Assembly: GCF_029227915.1 (NCBI RefSeq)
Contig: NC_079886.1
Span: 1,736,001 to 1,800,000 of the forward strand
From: Hydractinia symbiolongicarpus
Taxonomy: Eukaryota > Cnidaria > Hydrozoa > Anthoathecata > Hydractiniidae
Reading direction: 5' to 3'
DNA length: 64,000 nucleotides
Below the pieces are notes generated by a model. It had not been told where the DNA came from, did no database searches, and worked only from the letters and a program-made list of their open reading frames with translations. Each line of letters begins with the position of its first letter. The stretch's first letter is position 1. The position numbers and the translations under genes were made by a program. Below are positions 12,743-25,284 of the stretch, piece after piece.

Positions 12743-14163
12743 CTGTCGAATAAACTTCTTTTATTTAGCGTCTCATCAAAAGTGAAAACATTTTTGAAAA
12801 CTACAAGTCTCATGCGTTTTAGTGGTGGAAAAATAATTTAAAAAATCGTTCGGGAAATGGATTTACTCCCTGGGTACTTTCTTTGTATACTTTTGACTCT
12901 GCGGGCCGAGTCCGGGATTTACGGGAAATCGCTAGTTTTCGTTTGCCGGCGATTAAACTTCTTTAATTTAGCGTTTCATCAAAAATGAAAACATTTTTTA
13001 AAACTGCAAGTCTCATGCGTTTTAGTGGTGAAAAAATAATTTAAAAAATCGTTCGGGAAATGAGTTTACTCCCTGGGTACTTTCTTTATACACATTCGAC
13101 TATACGGGCCGAGTACGAGATTTACGGGAAATCGCAGGTTTTCGTTTGCCGGCGATTAAACTTCTTTTATTTAGCGTCTCATCAAAAGTGATAACATTTT
13201 TGAAAACTACAAGTCTCATGCGTTTTAGTGGTGAAAAAATAATTTAAAAAATCGTTCGGGAAATGAGTTAACTCCCTGGGTACTTTCTTTGTATACTTTT
13301 GACTATACGGGCCTAGTACGGGATTTACGGGAAATCGCGGGTTTTCGTTTGCCGGCGATTAAACTTCTTTTATTTAGTGTCTCATCAAAAATAAAAACAT
13401 TTTTGAAAACTACAAGTCTCATGCGTTTTAGTGGTGAAAAAATAATTTAAAAAATCGTTCGGGAAATGAATTTACTCCCTGGGTACTTTCTTTGTATACT
13501 TTTGACTCTGCGGGCCGAGTCCGGGATTTACGGGAAATCGCGGGTTTTCGTTTGCCGGCGATTAAACTTTTTTAATTTAGCGTTTCATCAAAAATGAAAA
13601 CATTTTTAAAAACTACAAGTCTCATGCGTTTTAGTGGTGAAAAAATAATTTAAAAAATCGTTCGGGAAATGAATTTACTCCCTGGGTACTTTCTTTGTAT
13701 ACTTTTGACTCTGCGGGCCGAGTCCGGGATTTACGGGAAATCGCGGGTTTTCGTTTGCCGGCGATTAAACTTTTTTAATTTAGCGTTTCATCAAAAATGA
13801 AAACATTTTTAAAAACTACAAGTCTCATGCGTTTTAGTGGTGAAAAAATAATTTAAAAAATCGTTCGGGAAATGGATTTACTCCCTGGGTACTTTCTTTG
13901 TATACTTTTGACTCTGCGGACCGAGTCCGGGATTTACGGGAAATCGCGGGTTTTTGTTTGCCGGCGATTAAACTTCTTTAATTTAGCGTTTCATCAAAAA
14001 TGAAAACATTTTTTAAAACTGCAAGTCTCATGCGTTTTAGTGCTGAAAAAATAATTTAAAAAATCGTTCGGGAAATGAGTTTACTCCCTGGGTACTTTCT
14101 TTGTATACAATCGACTATACGGGCCGAGTACGGGATTTACGGGAAATCGCGGGTTTTCGTTTG
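12743..14163 (+). repeat. Higher-order repeat unit a: 7 monomers, 1421 bp
   Basis: Measured from CTGTCG anchor to anchor (12743 to 14164). Monomer order is S with CGCTAGTTTT, T with ACGAGATTT, L with GCCTAGTAC, S, S, S with GGGTTTTTG, then the anchor monomer with TATACAATCG. Compared with unit b it lacks the G monomer, the S monomer with a TTTATTCAG end, and the T monomer with TTTAGGCG, and it has one additional S with a TTTTTTAATTT end. The marks are shared private variants, so unit identity is well supported. Confidence 0.85.
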
Positions 14164-15990
14164 CTGTCGAATAAACTTCTTTTATTTAGCGTCTCATCAA
14201 AAGTGAAAACATTTTTGAAAACTACAAGTCTCATGCGTTTTAGTGGTGGAAAAATAATTTAAAAAATCGTTCGGGAAATGGATTTACTCCCTGGGTACTT
14301 TCTTTGTATACTTTTGACTCTGCGGGCCGAGTCCGGGATTTACGGGAAATCGCTAGTTTTCGTTTGCCGGCGATTAAACTTCTTTAATTTAGCGTTTCAT
14401 CAAAAATGAAAACATTTTTTAAAACTGCAAGTCTCATGCGTTTTAGTGGTGAAAAAATAATTTAAAAAATCGTTCGGGAAATGAGTTTACTCCCTGGGTA
14501 CTTTCTTTATACACATTCGACTATACGGGCCGAGTACGAGATTTACGGGAAATCGCAGGTTTTCGTTTGCCGGCGATTAAACTTCTTTTATTTAGCGTCT
14601 CATCAAAAGTGAAAACATTTTTGAAAACTACAAGTCTCATGCGTTTTAGTGGTGAAAAAATAATTTAAAAAATCGTTCGGGAAATGAGTTAACTCCCTGG
14701 GTACTTTCTTTGTATACTTTTGACTATACGGGCCTAGTACGGGATTTACGGGAAATCGCGGGTTTTCGTTTGCCGGCGATTAAACTTCTTTTATTTAGTG
14801 TCTCATCAAAAATAAAAACATTTTTGAAAACTACAAGTCTCATGCGTTTTAGTGGTGAAAAAATAATTTAAAATATCGTTCGGGAAATGAGTTTACTCCG
14901 TGGGTACTTTTTTTGTATACTTTTGACTATACGGGCCGAGTACGGGATTTACGGGAAAGCGCGGGTTTTCGTTTGCCGGCGATTAAACCTCTTTTATTCA
15001 GCGTCTCATCAAAAAAGAAAATATTTTTGAAAACTACAAGTCTCATGCGTTTTAGTGGTGAAAAAATAATTTAAAAAATCGTTCGGGAAATGAATTTACT
15101 CCCTGGGTACTTTCTTTGTATACTTTTGACTCTGCGGGCCGAGTCCGGGATTTACGGGAAATCGCGGGTTTTCGTTTGCCGGCGATTAAACTTCTTTTAT
15201 TCAGCGTCTCATCAAAAATGAAAATATTTTTGAAAACTACAAGTCTCATGCGTTTTAGTGGTGAAAAAATAATTTAAAAAATCGTTCGGGAAATGAATTT
15301 ACTCCCTGGGTACTTTCTTTGTATACTTTTGACTCTGCGGGCCGAGTCCGGGATTTACGGGAAATCGCGGGTTTTCGTTTGCCGGCGATTAAACTTTTTT
15401 AATTTAGCGTTTCATCAAAAATGAAAACATTTTTAAAAACTACAAGTCTCATGCGTTTTAGTGGTGAAAAAATAATTTAAAAAATCGTTCGGGAAAAGGA
15501 TTTACTCCCTGGGTACTTTCTTAGTATACTTTTGACTCTGCGGGCCGAGTCCGGGATTTACGGGAAATCGCGGGTTTTTGTTTGCCGGCGATTAAACTTC
15601 TTTAATTTAGCGTTTCATCAAAAATGAAAACATTTTTTAAAACTGCAAGTCTCATGCGTTTTAGTGGTGAAAAAATAATTTAAAAAATCGTTCGGGAAAT
15701 GAGTTTACTCCCTGGGTACTTTCTTTATACACATTCGACTATACGGGCCGAGTACGGGATTTAGGCGAAATCGCAGGTTTTCGTTTGCCGGCGATTAAAC
15801 TTCTTTTATTTAGCGTCTCATCAAAAGTGAAAACATTTTTGAAAACTACAAGTCTCATGCGTTTTAGTGGTGAAAAAATAATTTAAAAAATCGTTCGGGA
15901 AATGAGTTTACTCCCTGGGTACTTTCTTTGTATACAATCGACTATACGGGCCGAGTACGGGATTTACGGGAAATCGCGGGTTTTCGTTTG
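14164..15990 (+). repeat. Higher-order repeat unit b: 9 monomers, 1827 bp
   Basis: Anchor to anchor is exactly 9 x 203. The order is S (CGCTAG), T (ACGAG), L (GCCTAG), G, S ending TTTATTCAG, S ending TTTTTTAATTT, S with GGGTTTTTG, T with TTTAGGCG, then the anchor monomer. It is the longest version of this unit and contains all monomer types found in its neighbours, so it is the best reference for the family. Confidence 0.85.
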
Positions 15991-17614
15991 CTGTCGAATA
16001 AACTTCTTTTATTTAGCGTCTCATCAAAAGTGAAAACATTTTTGAAAACTACAAGTCTCATGCGTTTTAGTGGTGGAAAAATAATTTAAAAAATCGTTCG
16101 GGAAATGGATTTACTCCCTGGGTACTTTCTTTGTATACTTTTGACTCTGCGGGCCGAGTCCGGGATTTACGGGAAATCGCTAGTTTTCGTTTGCCGGCGA
16201 TTAAACTTCTTTAATTTAGCGTTTCATCAAAAATGAAAACATTTTTTAAAACTGCAAGTCTCATGCGTTTTAGTGGTGAAAAAATAATTTAAAAAATCGT
16301 TCGGGAAATGAGTTTACTCCCTGGGTACTTTCTTTATACACATTCGACTATACGGGCCGAGTACGAGATTTACGGGAAATCGCAGGTTTTCGTTTGCCGG
16401 CGATTAAACTTCTTTTATTTAGCGTCTCATCAAAAGTGAAAACATTTTTGAAAACTACAAGTCTCATGCGTTTTAGTGGTGAAAAAATAATTTAAAAAAT
16501 CGTTCGGGAAATGAGTTAACTCCCTGGGTACTTTCTTTGTATACTTTTGACTATACGGGCCGAGTACGGGATTTACGGGAAATCGCGGGTTTTCGTTTGC
16601 CGGCGATTAAACTTCTTTTATTTAGTGTCTCATCAAAAATAAAAACATTTTTGAAAACTACAAGTCTCATGCGTTTTAGTGGTGAAAAAATAATTTAAAA
16701 TATCGTTCGGGAAATGAGTTTACTCCGTGGGTACTTTTTTTGTATACTTTTGACTATACGGGCCGAGTACGGGATTTACGGGAAAGCGCGGGTTTTCGTT
16801 TGCCGGCGATTAAACCTCTTTTATTCAGCGTCTCATCAAAAAAAAAAATATTTTTGAAAACTACAAGTCTCATGCGTTTTAGTGGTGAAAAAATAATTTA
16901 AAAAATCGTTCGGGAAATGAATTTACTCCCTGGGTACTTTCTTTGTATACTTTTGACTCTGCGGGCCGAGTCCGGGATTTACGGGAAATCGCGGGTTTTC
17001 GTTTGCCGGCGATTAAACTTCTTTTATTCAGCGTCTCATCAAAAATGAAAATATTTTTGAAAACTACAAGTCTCATGCGTTTTAGTGGTGAAAAAATAAT
17101 TTAAAAAATCGTTCGGGAAATGAATTTACTCCCTGGGTACTTTCTTTGTATACTTTTGACTCTGCGGGCCGAGTCCGGGATTTACGGGAAATGGCGGGTT
17201 TTCGTTTGCCGGCGATTAAACTTCTTTAATTTAGCGTTTCATCAAAAATGAAAACATTTTTTAAAACTGCAAGTCTCATGCGTTTTAGTGGTGAAAAAAT
17301 AATTTAAAAAATCGTTCGGGAAATGAGTTTACTCCCTGGGTACTTTCTTTATACACATTCGACTATACGGGCCGAGTACGGGATTTAGGCGAAATCGCAG
17401 GTTTTCGTTTGCCGGCGATTAAACTTCTTTTATTTAGCGTCTCATCAAAAGTGAAAACATTTTTGAAAACTACAAGTCTCATGCGTTTTAGTGGTGAAAA
17501 AATAATTTAAAAAATCGTTCGGGAAATGAGTTTACTCCCTGGGTACTTTCTTTGTATACAATCGACTATACGGGCCGAGTACGGGATTTACGGGAAATCG
17601 CGGGTTTTCGTTTG
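15991..17614 (+). repeat. Higher-order repeat unit c: 8 monomers, 1624 bp
   Basis: Anchor to anchor is exactly 8 x 203. The order matches unit b except that the S monomer with GGGTTTTTG is absent, and the preceding S has GAAATGGCGGG with a TTCTTTAATTT end. This is what an in-register deletion of one monomer would give. The G monomer has an A-run variant after CATC near 16838 that is shared with unit d. Confidence 0.85.
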
Positions 17615-19314
17615 CTGTCGAATAAACTTCTTTTATTTAGCGTCTCATCAAAAGTGAAAACATTTTTGAAAACTACAAGTCTCATGCGTTTTAGTGGTGG
17701 AAAAATAATTTAAAAAATCGTTCGGGAAATGGATTTACTCCCTGGGTACTTTCTTTGTATACTTTTGACTCTGCGGGCCGAGTCCGGGATTTACGGGAAA
17801 TCGCTAGTTTTCGTTTGCCGGCGATTAAACTTCTTTAATTTAGCGTTTCATCAAAAATGAAAACATTTTTTAAAACTGCAAGTCTCATGCGTTTTAGTGG
17901 TGAAAAAATAATTTAAAAAATCGTTCGGGAAATGAGTTTACTCCCTGGGTACTTTCTTTATACACATTCGACTATACGGGCCGAGTACGAGATTTACGGG
18001 AAATCGCAGGTTTTCGTTTGCCGGCGATTAAACTTCTTTTATTTAGCGTCTCATCAAAAGTGAAAACATTTTTGAAAACTACAAGTCTCATGCGTTTTAG
18101 TGGTGAAAAAATAATTTAAAAAATCGTTCGGGAAATGAGTTAACTCCCTGGGTACTTTCTTTGTATACTTTTGACTATACGGGCCGAGTACGGGATTTAC
18201 GGGAAATCGCGGGTTTTCGTTTGCCGGCGATTAAACTTCTTTTATTTAGTGTCTCATCAAAAATAAAAACATTTTTGAAAACTACAAGTCTCATGCGTTT
18301 TAGTGGTGAAAAAATAATTTAAAATATCGTTCGGGAAATGAGTTTACTCCGTGGGTACTTTTTTTGTATACTTTTGACTATACGGGCCGAGTACGGGATT
18401 TACGGGAAAGCGCGGGTTTTCGTTTGCCGGCGATTAAACCTCTTTTATTCAGCGTCTCATCAAAAAAAAAAATATTTTTGAAAACTACAAGTCTCATGCG
18501 TTTTAGTGGTGAAAAAATAATTTAAAAAATCGTTCGGGAAATGAATTTACTCCGTGGGTACTTTCTTTGTATACTTTTGACTCTGCGGGCCGAGTCCGGG
18601 ATTTACGGGAAATCGCGGGTTTTCTTTTGCCGGCGATTAAACTTCTTTTATTCAGCGTCTCATCAAAAATGAAAATATTTTTGAAAACTACAAGTCTCAT
18701 GCGTTTTAGTGGTGAAAAAATAATTTAAAAAATCGTTCGGGAAATGAATTTACTCCCTGGGTACTTTCTTTGTATACTTTTGACTCTGCGGGCCGAGTCC
18801 GGGATTTACGGGAAATGGCAGGTTTTCGTTTGCCGGCGATTAAACTTTTTTAAATTAGCGTTTCATCAAAAATGAAAACATTTTTAAAAACTACAAGTCT
18901 CATGCGTTTTAGTGGTGAAAAAATAATTTAAAAAATCGTTCGGGAAATTGATTTACTCCCTGGGTACTTTCTTTGTATACTTTTGACTCTGCGGGCCGAG
19001 TCCGGGATTTACGGGAAATCGCGGGTTTTTGTTTGCCGGCGATTAAACTTCTTTAATTTAGCGTTTCATCAAAAATGAAAACATTTTTTAAAACTGCAAG
19101 TCTCATGCGTTTTAGTGGTGAAAAAATAATTTAAAAAATCGTTCGGGAAATGAGTTTACTCCCTGGGTACTTTCTTTATACACATTCGACTATACGGGCC
19201 GAGTACGGGATTTAGGCGAAATCGCAGGTTTTCGTTTGCCGGCGATTAAACTTCTTTTATTTAGCGTCTCATCAAAAGTGAAAACATTTTTGAAAACTAC
19301 AAGTCTCATGCGTT
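17615..19314 (+). repeat. Higher-order repeat unit d, right end without class C anchor
   Basis: It starts like unit c (S with CGCTAG, T, L, G with the same A-run near 18461). It then has S monomers (one with CTCCGTGGG near 18552 and a TTTTCTTTTGCC change), an S with GGGTTTTTG near 19027, and a T with TTTAGGCG near 19213. The expected anchor monomer is missing: the array continues with an L monomer carrying GCATAC and GACTGTAC near 19380. Class C does not recur until 34294. Confidence 0.75.
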
Positions 19315-21022
19315 TTAGTGGTGAAAAAATAATTTAAAGAATCGTTCGGGAAATGAGTTAACTCCCTGGGTACTTTCTTTGCATACTTTTGACTGTACGG
19401 GCCGAGTACAGGATTTACGGGAAATCGCGGGTTTTCGTTTGCCGGCGATTAAACTTCTTTTATTTAGCATCTCATCAAAAATAAAAACATTTTTGAAAAC
19501 TACAAGTCTCATGCGTTTTAGTGGTGAAAAAATAATTTAAAAAATCGTTCGGGAAATGGATTTACTCCCTGGGTACTTTCTTTATACACATTCGACTATA
19601 CGGGCCGAGTACGGGATTTAGGCGAAATCGCAGGTTTTCGTTTGCCGGCGATTAAACTTCTTTTATTTAGCGTCTCATCAAAAGTGAAAACATTTTTGAA
19701 AACTACAAGTCTCATGCGTTTTAGTGGTGAAAAAATAATTTAAAAAATCGTTCGGGAAATGAGTTTACTCCGTGGGTACTTTTTTTGTATACTTTTGACT
19801 ATACGGGCCGAGTACGGGATTTACGGGAAATCGCGGGTTTTCGTTTGCCGGCGATTAAACTTCTTTTATTTAGCATCTCATCAAAAATAAAAACATTTTT
19901 GAAAACTACAAGTCTCATGCGTTTTAGTGGTGAAAAAATAATTTAAAAAATCGTTCGGGAAATGGATTTACTCCCTGGGTACTTTCTTTGTATACTTTTG
20001 ACTCTGCGGGCCGAGTCCGGGATTTACGGGAAATCGCGGGTTTTTGTTTGCCGGCGATTAAACTTCTTTAATTTAGCGTTTCATCAAAAATGAAAACATT
20101 TTTTAAAACTGCAAGTCTCATGCGTTTTAGTCGTGAAAAAATAATTTAAAAAATCGTTCGGGAAATGAGTTTACTCCCTGGGTACTTTCTTTATACACAT
20201 TCGACTATACGGGCCGAGTACGGGATTTAGGCGAAATCGCAGGTTTTCGTTTGCCGGCGATTAAACTTCTTTTATTTAGCGTCTCATCAAAAGTGAAAAC
20301 ATTTTTGAAAACTACAAGTCTCATGCGTTTTAGTGGTGAAAAAATAATTTAAAAAATCGTTCGGGAAATGAGTTTACTCCGTGGGTACTTTTTTTGTATA
20401 CTTTTGACTATACGGGCCGAGTACGGGATTTACGGGAAAGCGCGGCTTTTCGTTTTCCGGCGATTAAACCTCTTTTATTCAGCGTCTCATCAAAAAAGAA
20501 AATATTTTTGAAAACTACAAGTCTCATGCGTTTTAGTGGTGAAAAAATAATTTAAAAAATCGTTCGGGAAATGAATTTACTCCCTGGGTACTTTCTTTGT
20601 ATACTTTTGACTCTGCGGGCCGAGTCCGGGATTTACGGGAAATCGCGGGTTTTCGTTTGCCGGCGATTAAACTTCTTTTATTTAGCATCTCATCAAAAAT
20701 AAAAACATTTTTGAAAACTACAAGTCTCATGCGTTTTAGTGGTGAAAAAATAATTTAAAAAATCGTTCGGGAAATGGATTTACTCCCTGGGTACTTTCTT
20801 TATACACATTCGACTATACGGGCCGAGTACGGGATTTAGGCGAAATCGCAGGTTTTCGTTTGCCGGCGATTAAACTTCTTTTATTTAGCGTCTCATCAAA
20901 AGTGAAAACATTTTTGAAAACTACAAGTCTCATGCGTTTTAGTGGTGAAAAAATAATTTAAAAAATCGTTCGGGAAATGAGTTTACTCCGTGGGTACTTT
21001 TTTTGTATACTTTTGACTATAC
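19315..21022 (+). repeat. Six-monomer duplication, period 1218 bp, cut by a junction
   Basis: The mark TTTAGCATCTCATC at 19463 recurs at 20681, exactly 6 x 203 later, followed in both places by the same hybrid monomer (GGATTTACTCC joined to TTTATACACATTCG and TTTAGGCG) and by a G monomer. The second copy stops abruptly at 21022 inside the G monomer. The TTTAGTCGTG change at about 20130 is shared with 21586, linking this block to the next one. Confidence 0.75.
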
Positions 21023-21056
21023 CCTGGGTACTTTCTTTATACACATTCGACTATAC
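21023..21056 (+). repeat. 34-bp phase-breaking partial monomer at a recombination junction
   Basis: After GACTATAC (ending 21022), where all other monomers continue with GGGCC, the sequence restarts at CCTGGGTAC and runs through a T-class segment to a second ACTATAC before GGGCC. The monomer is therefore 34 bp too long. The sequence from 21023 copies that from 19568 onward, at an offset of 1455 = 7 x 203 + 34. Homology at the break is only one or two bases, so this is a tandem-duplication breakpoint made by end joining or a template switch, not by in-register exchange. It is the only large phase break I found in the window. Confidence 0.9.
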
Positions 21057-22126
21057 GGGCCGAGTACGGGATTTAGGCGAAATCGCAGGTTTTCGTTTGC
21101 CGGCGATTAAACTTCTTTTATTTAGCGTCTCATCAAAAGTGAAAACATTTTTGAAAACTACAAGTCTCATGCGTTTTAGTGGTGAAAAAATAATTTAAAA
21201 AATCGTTCGGGAAATGAGTTTACTCCGTGGGTACTTTTTTTGTATACTTTTGACTATACGGGCCGAGTACGGGATTTACGGGAAATCGCGGGTTTTCGTT
21301 TGCCGGCGATTAAACTTCTTTTATTTAGCATCTCATCAAAAATAAAAACATTTTTGAAAACTACAAGTCTCATGCGTTTTAGTGGTGAAAAAATAATTTA
21401 AAAAATCGTTCGGGAAATGGATTTACTCCCTGGGTACTTTCTTTGTATACTTTTGACTCTGCGGGCCGAGTCCGGGATTTACGGGAAATCGCGGGTTTTT
21501 GTTTGCCGGCGATTAAACTTCTTTAATTTAGCGTTTCATCAAAAATGAAAACATTTTTTAAAACTGCAAGTCTCATGCGTTTTAGTCGTGAAAAAATAAT
21601 TTAAAAAATCGTTCGGGAAATGAGTTTACTCCCTGGGTACTTTCTTTATACACATTCGACTATACGGGCCGAGTACGGGATTTAGGCGAAATCGCAGGTT
21701 TTCGTTTGCCGGCGATTAAACTTCTTTTATTTAGCGTCTCATCAAAAGTGAAAACATTTTTGAAAACTACAAGTCTCATGCGTTTTAGTGGTGAAAAAAT
21801 AATTTAAAAAATCGTTCGGGAAATGAGTTTACTCCGTGGGTACTTTTTTTGTATACTTTTGACTATACGGGCCGAGTACGGGATTTACGGGAAAGCGCGG
21901 CTTTTCGTTTTCCGGCGATTAAACCTCTTTTATTCAGCGTCTCATCAAAAAAGAAAATATTTTTGAAAACTACAAGTCTCATGCGTTTTAGTGGTGAAAA
22001 AATAATTTAAAAAATCGTTCGGGAAATGAATTTACTCCCTGGGTACTTTCTTTGTATACTTTTGACTCTGCGGGCCGAGTCCGGGATTTACGGGAAATCG
22101 CGGGTTTTCGTTTGCCGGCGATTAAA
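21023..22126 (+). repeat. Second copy of 19568-20671 (offset 1455 bp)
   Basis: Monomer order and private marks repeat: hybrid T with TTTAGGCG, G with a TTTAGCATC end, S with GGGTTTTTG, TTTAGTCGTG (20131 and 21586), T, then the G monomer with CGCGGCTTTTCGTTTTCC (about 20441 and 21897). The copy departs near 22127, where it has a TTTTTTAATTTAGCGTTTC end instead of the CTTTTATTTAGCATCTC end of the first copy. The departure is in register, so a later homologous exchange may have replaced the tail. Confidence 0.85.
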
Positions 22127-25100
22127 CTTTTTTAATTTAGCGTTTCATCAAAAATGAAAACATTTTTAAAAACTACAAGTCTTATGCGTTTTAGTGGTGA
22201 AAAAATAATTTAAAAAATCGTTCGGGAAATGGATTTACTCCCTGGGTACTTTCTTTGTATACTTTTGACTCTGCGGGCCGAGTCCGGGATTTACGGGAAA
22301 TCGCGGGTTTTTGTTTGCCGGCGATTAAACTTCTTTAATTTAGCGTTTCATCAAAAATGAAAACATTTTTTAAAACTGCAAGTCTCATGCGTTTTAGTGG
22401 TGAAAAAATAATTTAAAAAATCGTTCGGGAAATGAGTTTACTCCCTGGGTACTTTCTTTATACACATTCGACTATACGGGCCGAGTACGGGATTTAGGCG
22501 AAATTGCAGGTTTTCGTTTGCCGGCGATTAAACTTCTTTTATTTAGCGTCTCATCAAAAGTGAAAACATTTTTGAAAAACTACAAGTCTCATGCGTTTTA
22601 GTGGTGAAAAAATAATTTAAAAAATCGTTCGGGAAATGAGTTAACTCCCTGGGTACTTTCTTTGTATACTTTTGACTATACGGGCCGAGTACAGGATTTA
22701 CGGCAAATCGCGGGTTTTCGTTTGCCGGCGATTAAACTTCTTTTATTTAGCGTCTCATCAAAAATAAAAACATTTTTGAAAACTACAAGTCTCATGCGTT
22801 TTAGTGGTGAAAAAATAATTTAAAAAATCGTTCGGGAAATGGATTTACTCCCTGGGTACTTTCTTTGTATACTTTTGACTCTGCGGGCCGAGTCCGGGAT
22901 TTACGGGAAATCGCGGGTTTTTGTTTGCCGGCGATTAAACTTCTTTAATTTAGCGTTTCATCAAAAATGAAAACATTTTTTAAAACTGCAAGTCTCATGC
23001 GTTTTAGTCGTGAAAAAATAATTTAAAAAATCGTTCGGGAAATGAGTTTACTCCCTGGGTACTTTCTTTATACACATTCGACTATACGGGCCGAGTACGG
23101 GATTTAGGCGAAATTGCAGGTTTTCGTTTGCCGGGGATTAAACTTCTTTTATTTAGCGTCTCATCAAAAGTGAAAACATTTTTGAAAACTACAAGTCTCA
23201 TGCGTTTTAGTGGTGAAAAAATAATTTAAAAAATCGTTCGGGAAATGAATTTACTCCCTGGGTACTTTCTTTGTATACTTTTGACTCTGCGGGCCGAGTC
23301 CGGGATTTACGGGAAATCGCGGGTTTTCGTTTGCCGGCGATTAAACTTCTTTTATTCAGCGTCTCATCAAAAATTAAAATATTTTTGAAAACTACAAGTC
23401 TCATGCGTTTTAGTGGTGAAAAAATAATTTAAAAAATCGTTCGGGAAATGAGTTAACTCCCTGGGTACTTTCTTTGTATACTTTTGACTATACGGGCCGA
23501 GTACAGGATTTACGGGAAATCGCGGGTTTTCGTTTGCCGGCGATTAAACTTCTTTTATTTAGCGTCTCATCAAAAATAAAAACATTTTTGAAAACTACAA
23601 GTCTCATGCGTTTTAGTGGTGAAAAAATAATTTAAAAAATCGTTCGGGAAATGGATTTACTCCCTGGGTACTTTCTTTGTATACTTTTGACTCTGCGGGC
23701 CGAGTCCGGGATTTACGGGAAATCGCGGGTTTTTGTTTGCCGGCGATTAAACTTCTTTAATTTAGCGTTTCATCAAAAATGAAAACATTTTTTAAAACTG
23801 CAAGTCTCATGCGTTTTAGTCGTGAAAAAATAATTTAAAAAATCGTTCGGGAAATGAGTTTACTCCCTGGGTACTTTCTTTATACACATTCGACTATACG
23901 GGCCGAGTACGGGATTTAGGCGAAATTGCAGGTTTTCGTTTGCCGGCGATTAAACTTCTGTTATTTAGCGTCTCATCAAAAGTGAAAACATTTTTGAAAA
24001 CTACAAGTCTCATGCGTTTTAGTGGTGAAAAAATAATTTAAAAAATCGTTCGGGAAATGAGTTAACTCCCTGGGTACTTTCTTTGTATACTTTTGACTAT
24101 ACGGGCCGAGTACGGGATTTACGGGAAATCGCGGGTTTTCGTTTGCCGGCGATTAAACTTCTTTTATTTAGTGTCTCATCAAAAAAAAAACATTTTTGAA
24201 AACTACAAGTCTCATGCGTTTTAGTGGTGAAAAAATAATTTAAAATATCGTTCGGGAAATGAGTTTACTCCGTGGGTACTTTTTTTGTATACTTTTGACT
24301 ATACGGGCCGAGTACGGGATTTACGGGAAAGCGCGGGTTTTCGTTTGCCGGCGATTAAACCTCTTTTATTCAGCGTCTCATCAAAAAAGAAAATATTTTT
24401 GAAAACTACAAGTCTCATGCGTTTTAGTGGTGAAAAAATAATTTAAAAAATCGTTCGGGAAATGAATTTACTCCCTGGGTACTTTCTTTGTATACTTTTG
24501 ACTCTGCGGGCCGAGTCCGGGATTTACGGGAAATGGCGGGTTTTCGTTTGCCGGCGATTAAACTTTTTTAATTTAGCGTTTCATCAAAAATGAAAACATT
24601 TTTAAAAACTACAAGTCTCATGCGTTTTAGTGGTGAAAAAATAATTTAAAAAATCGTTCGGGAAATGAGTTAACTCCCTGGGTACTTTCTTTGTATACTT
24701 TTGACTATACGGGCCGAGTACAGGATTTACGGGAAATCGCGGGTTTTCGTTTGCCGGCGATTAAACTTCTTTTATTTAGCGTCTCATCAAAAATAAAAAC
24801 ATTTTTGAAAACTACAAGTCTCATGCGTTTTAGTGGTGAAAAAATAATTTAAAAAATCGTTCGGGAAATGGATTTACTCCCTGGGTACTTTCTTTGTATA
24901 CTTTTGACTCTGCGGGCCGAGTCCGGGATTTACGGGAAATCGCGGGTTTTTGTTTGCCGGCGATTAAACTTCTTTAATTTAGCGTTTCATCAAAAATGAA
25001 AACATTTTTTAAAACTGCAAGTCTCATGCGTTTTAGTGGTGAAAAAATAATTTAAAAAATCGTTCGGGAAATGAGTTTACTCCCTGGGTACTTTCTTTAT

Positions 25101-25284
25101 ACACATTCGACTATACGGGCCGAGTACGGGATTTAGGCGAAATCGCAGGTTTTCGTTTGCCGGCGATTAAACTTCTTTTATTTAGCGTCTCATCAAAAGT
25201 GAAAACATTTTTGAAAACTACAAGTCTCATGCGTTTTAGTGGTGAAAAAATAATTTAAAAAATCGTTCGGGAAATGAGTTAACT
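22127..25284 (+). repeat. S/T/L/G region with 3- and 4-monomer repeats
   Basis: The order S (GGGTTTTTG), T (TTTAGGCG with AAATTGCAGG), L (ACAGG) repeats with variation. AAATTGCAGG starts at 22501, 23111 and 23923, giving periods of 610 and 812 bp. The 610-bp period holds one extra A in a run near 22577. TTTAGTCGTG precedes the second and third T monomers only. A G monomer lies near 24270. No unique DNA or gene is seen. Confidence 0.75.

Noticed and set aside
21001-21060. The 34-bp extra segment as a foreign insertion
   Set aside because: It is a class T piece of the satellite itself, and the sequence after it matches 19568 onward, so it is a duplication junction.
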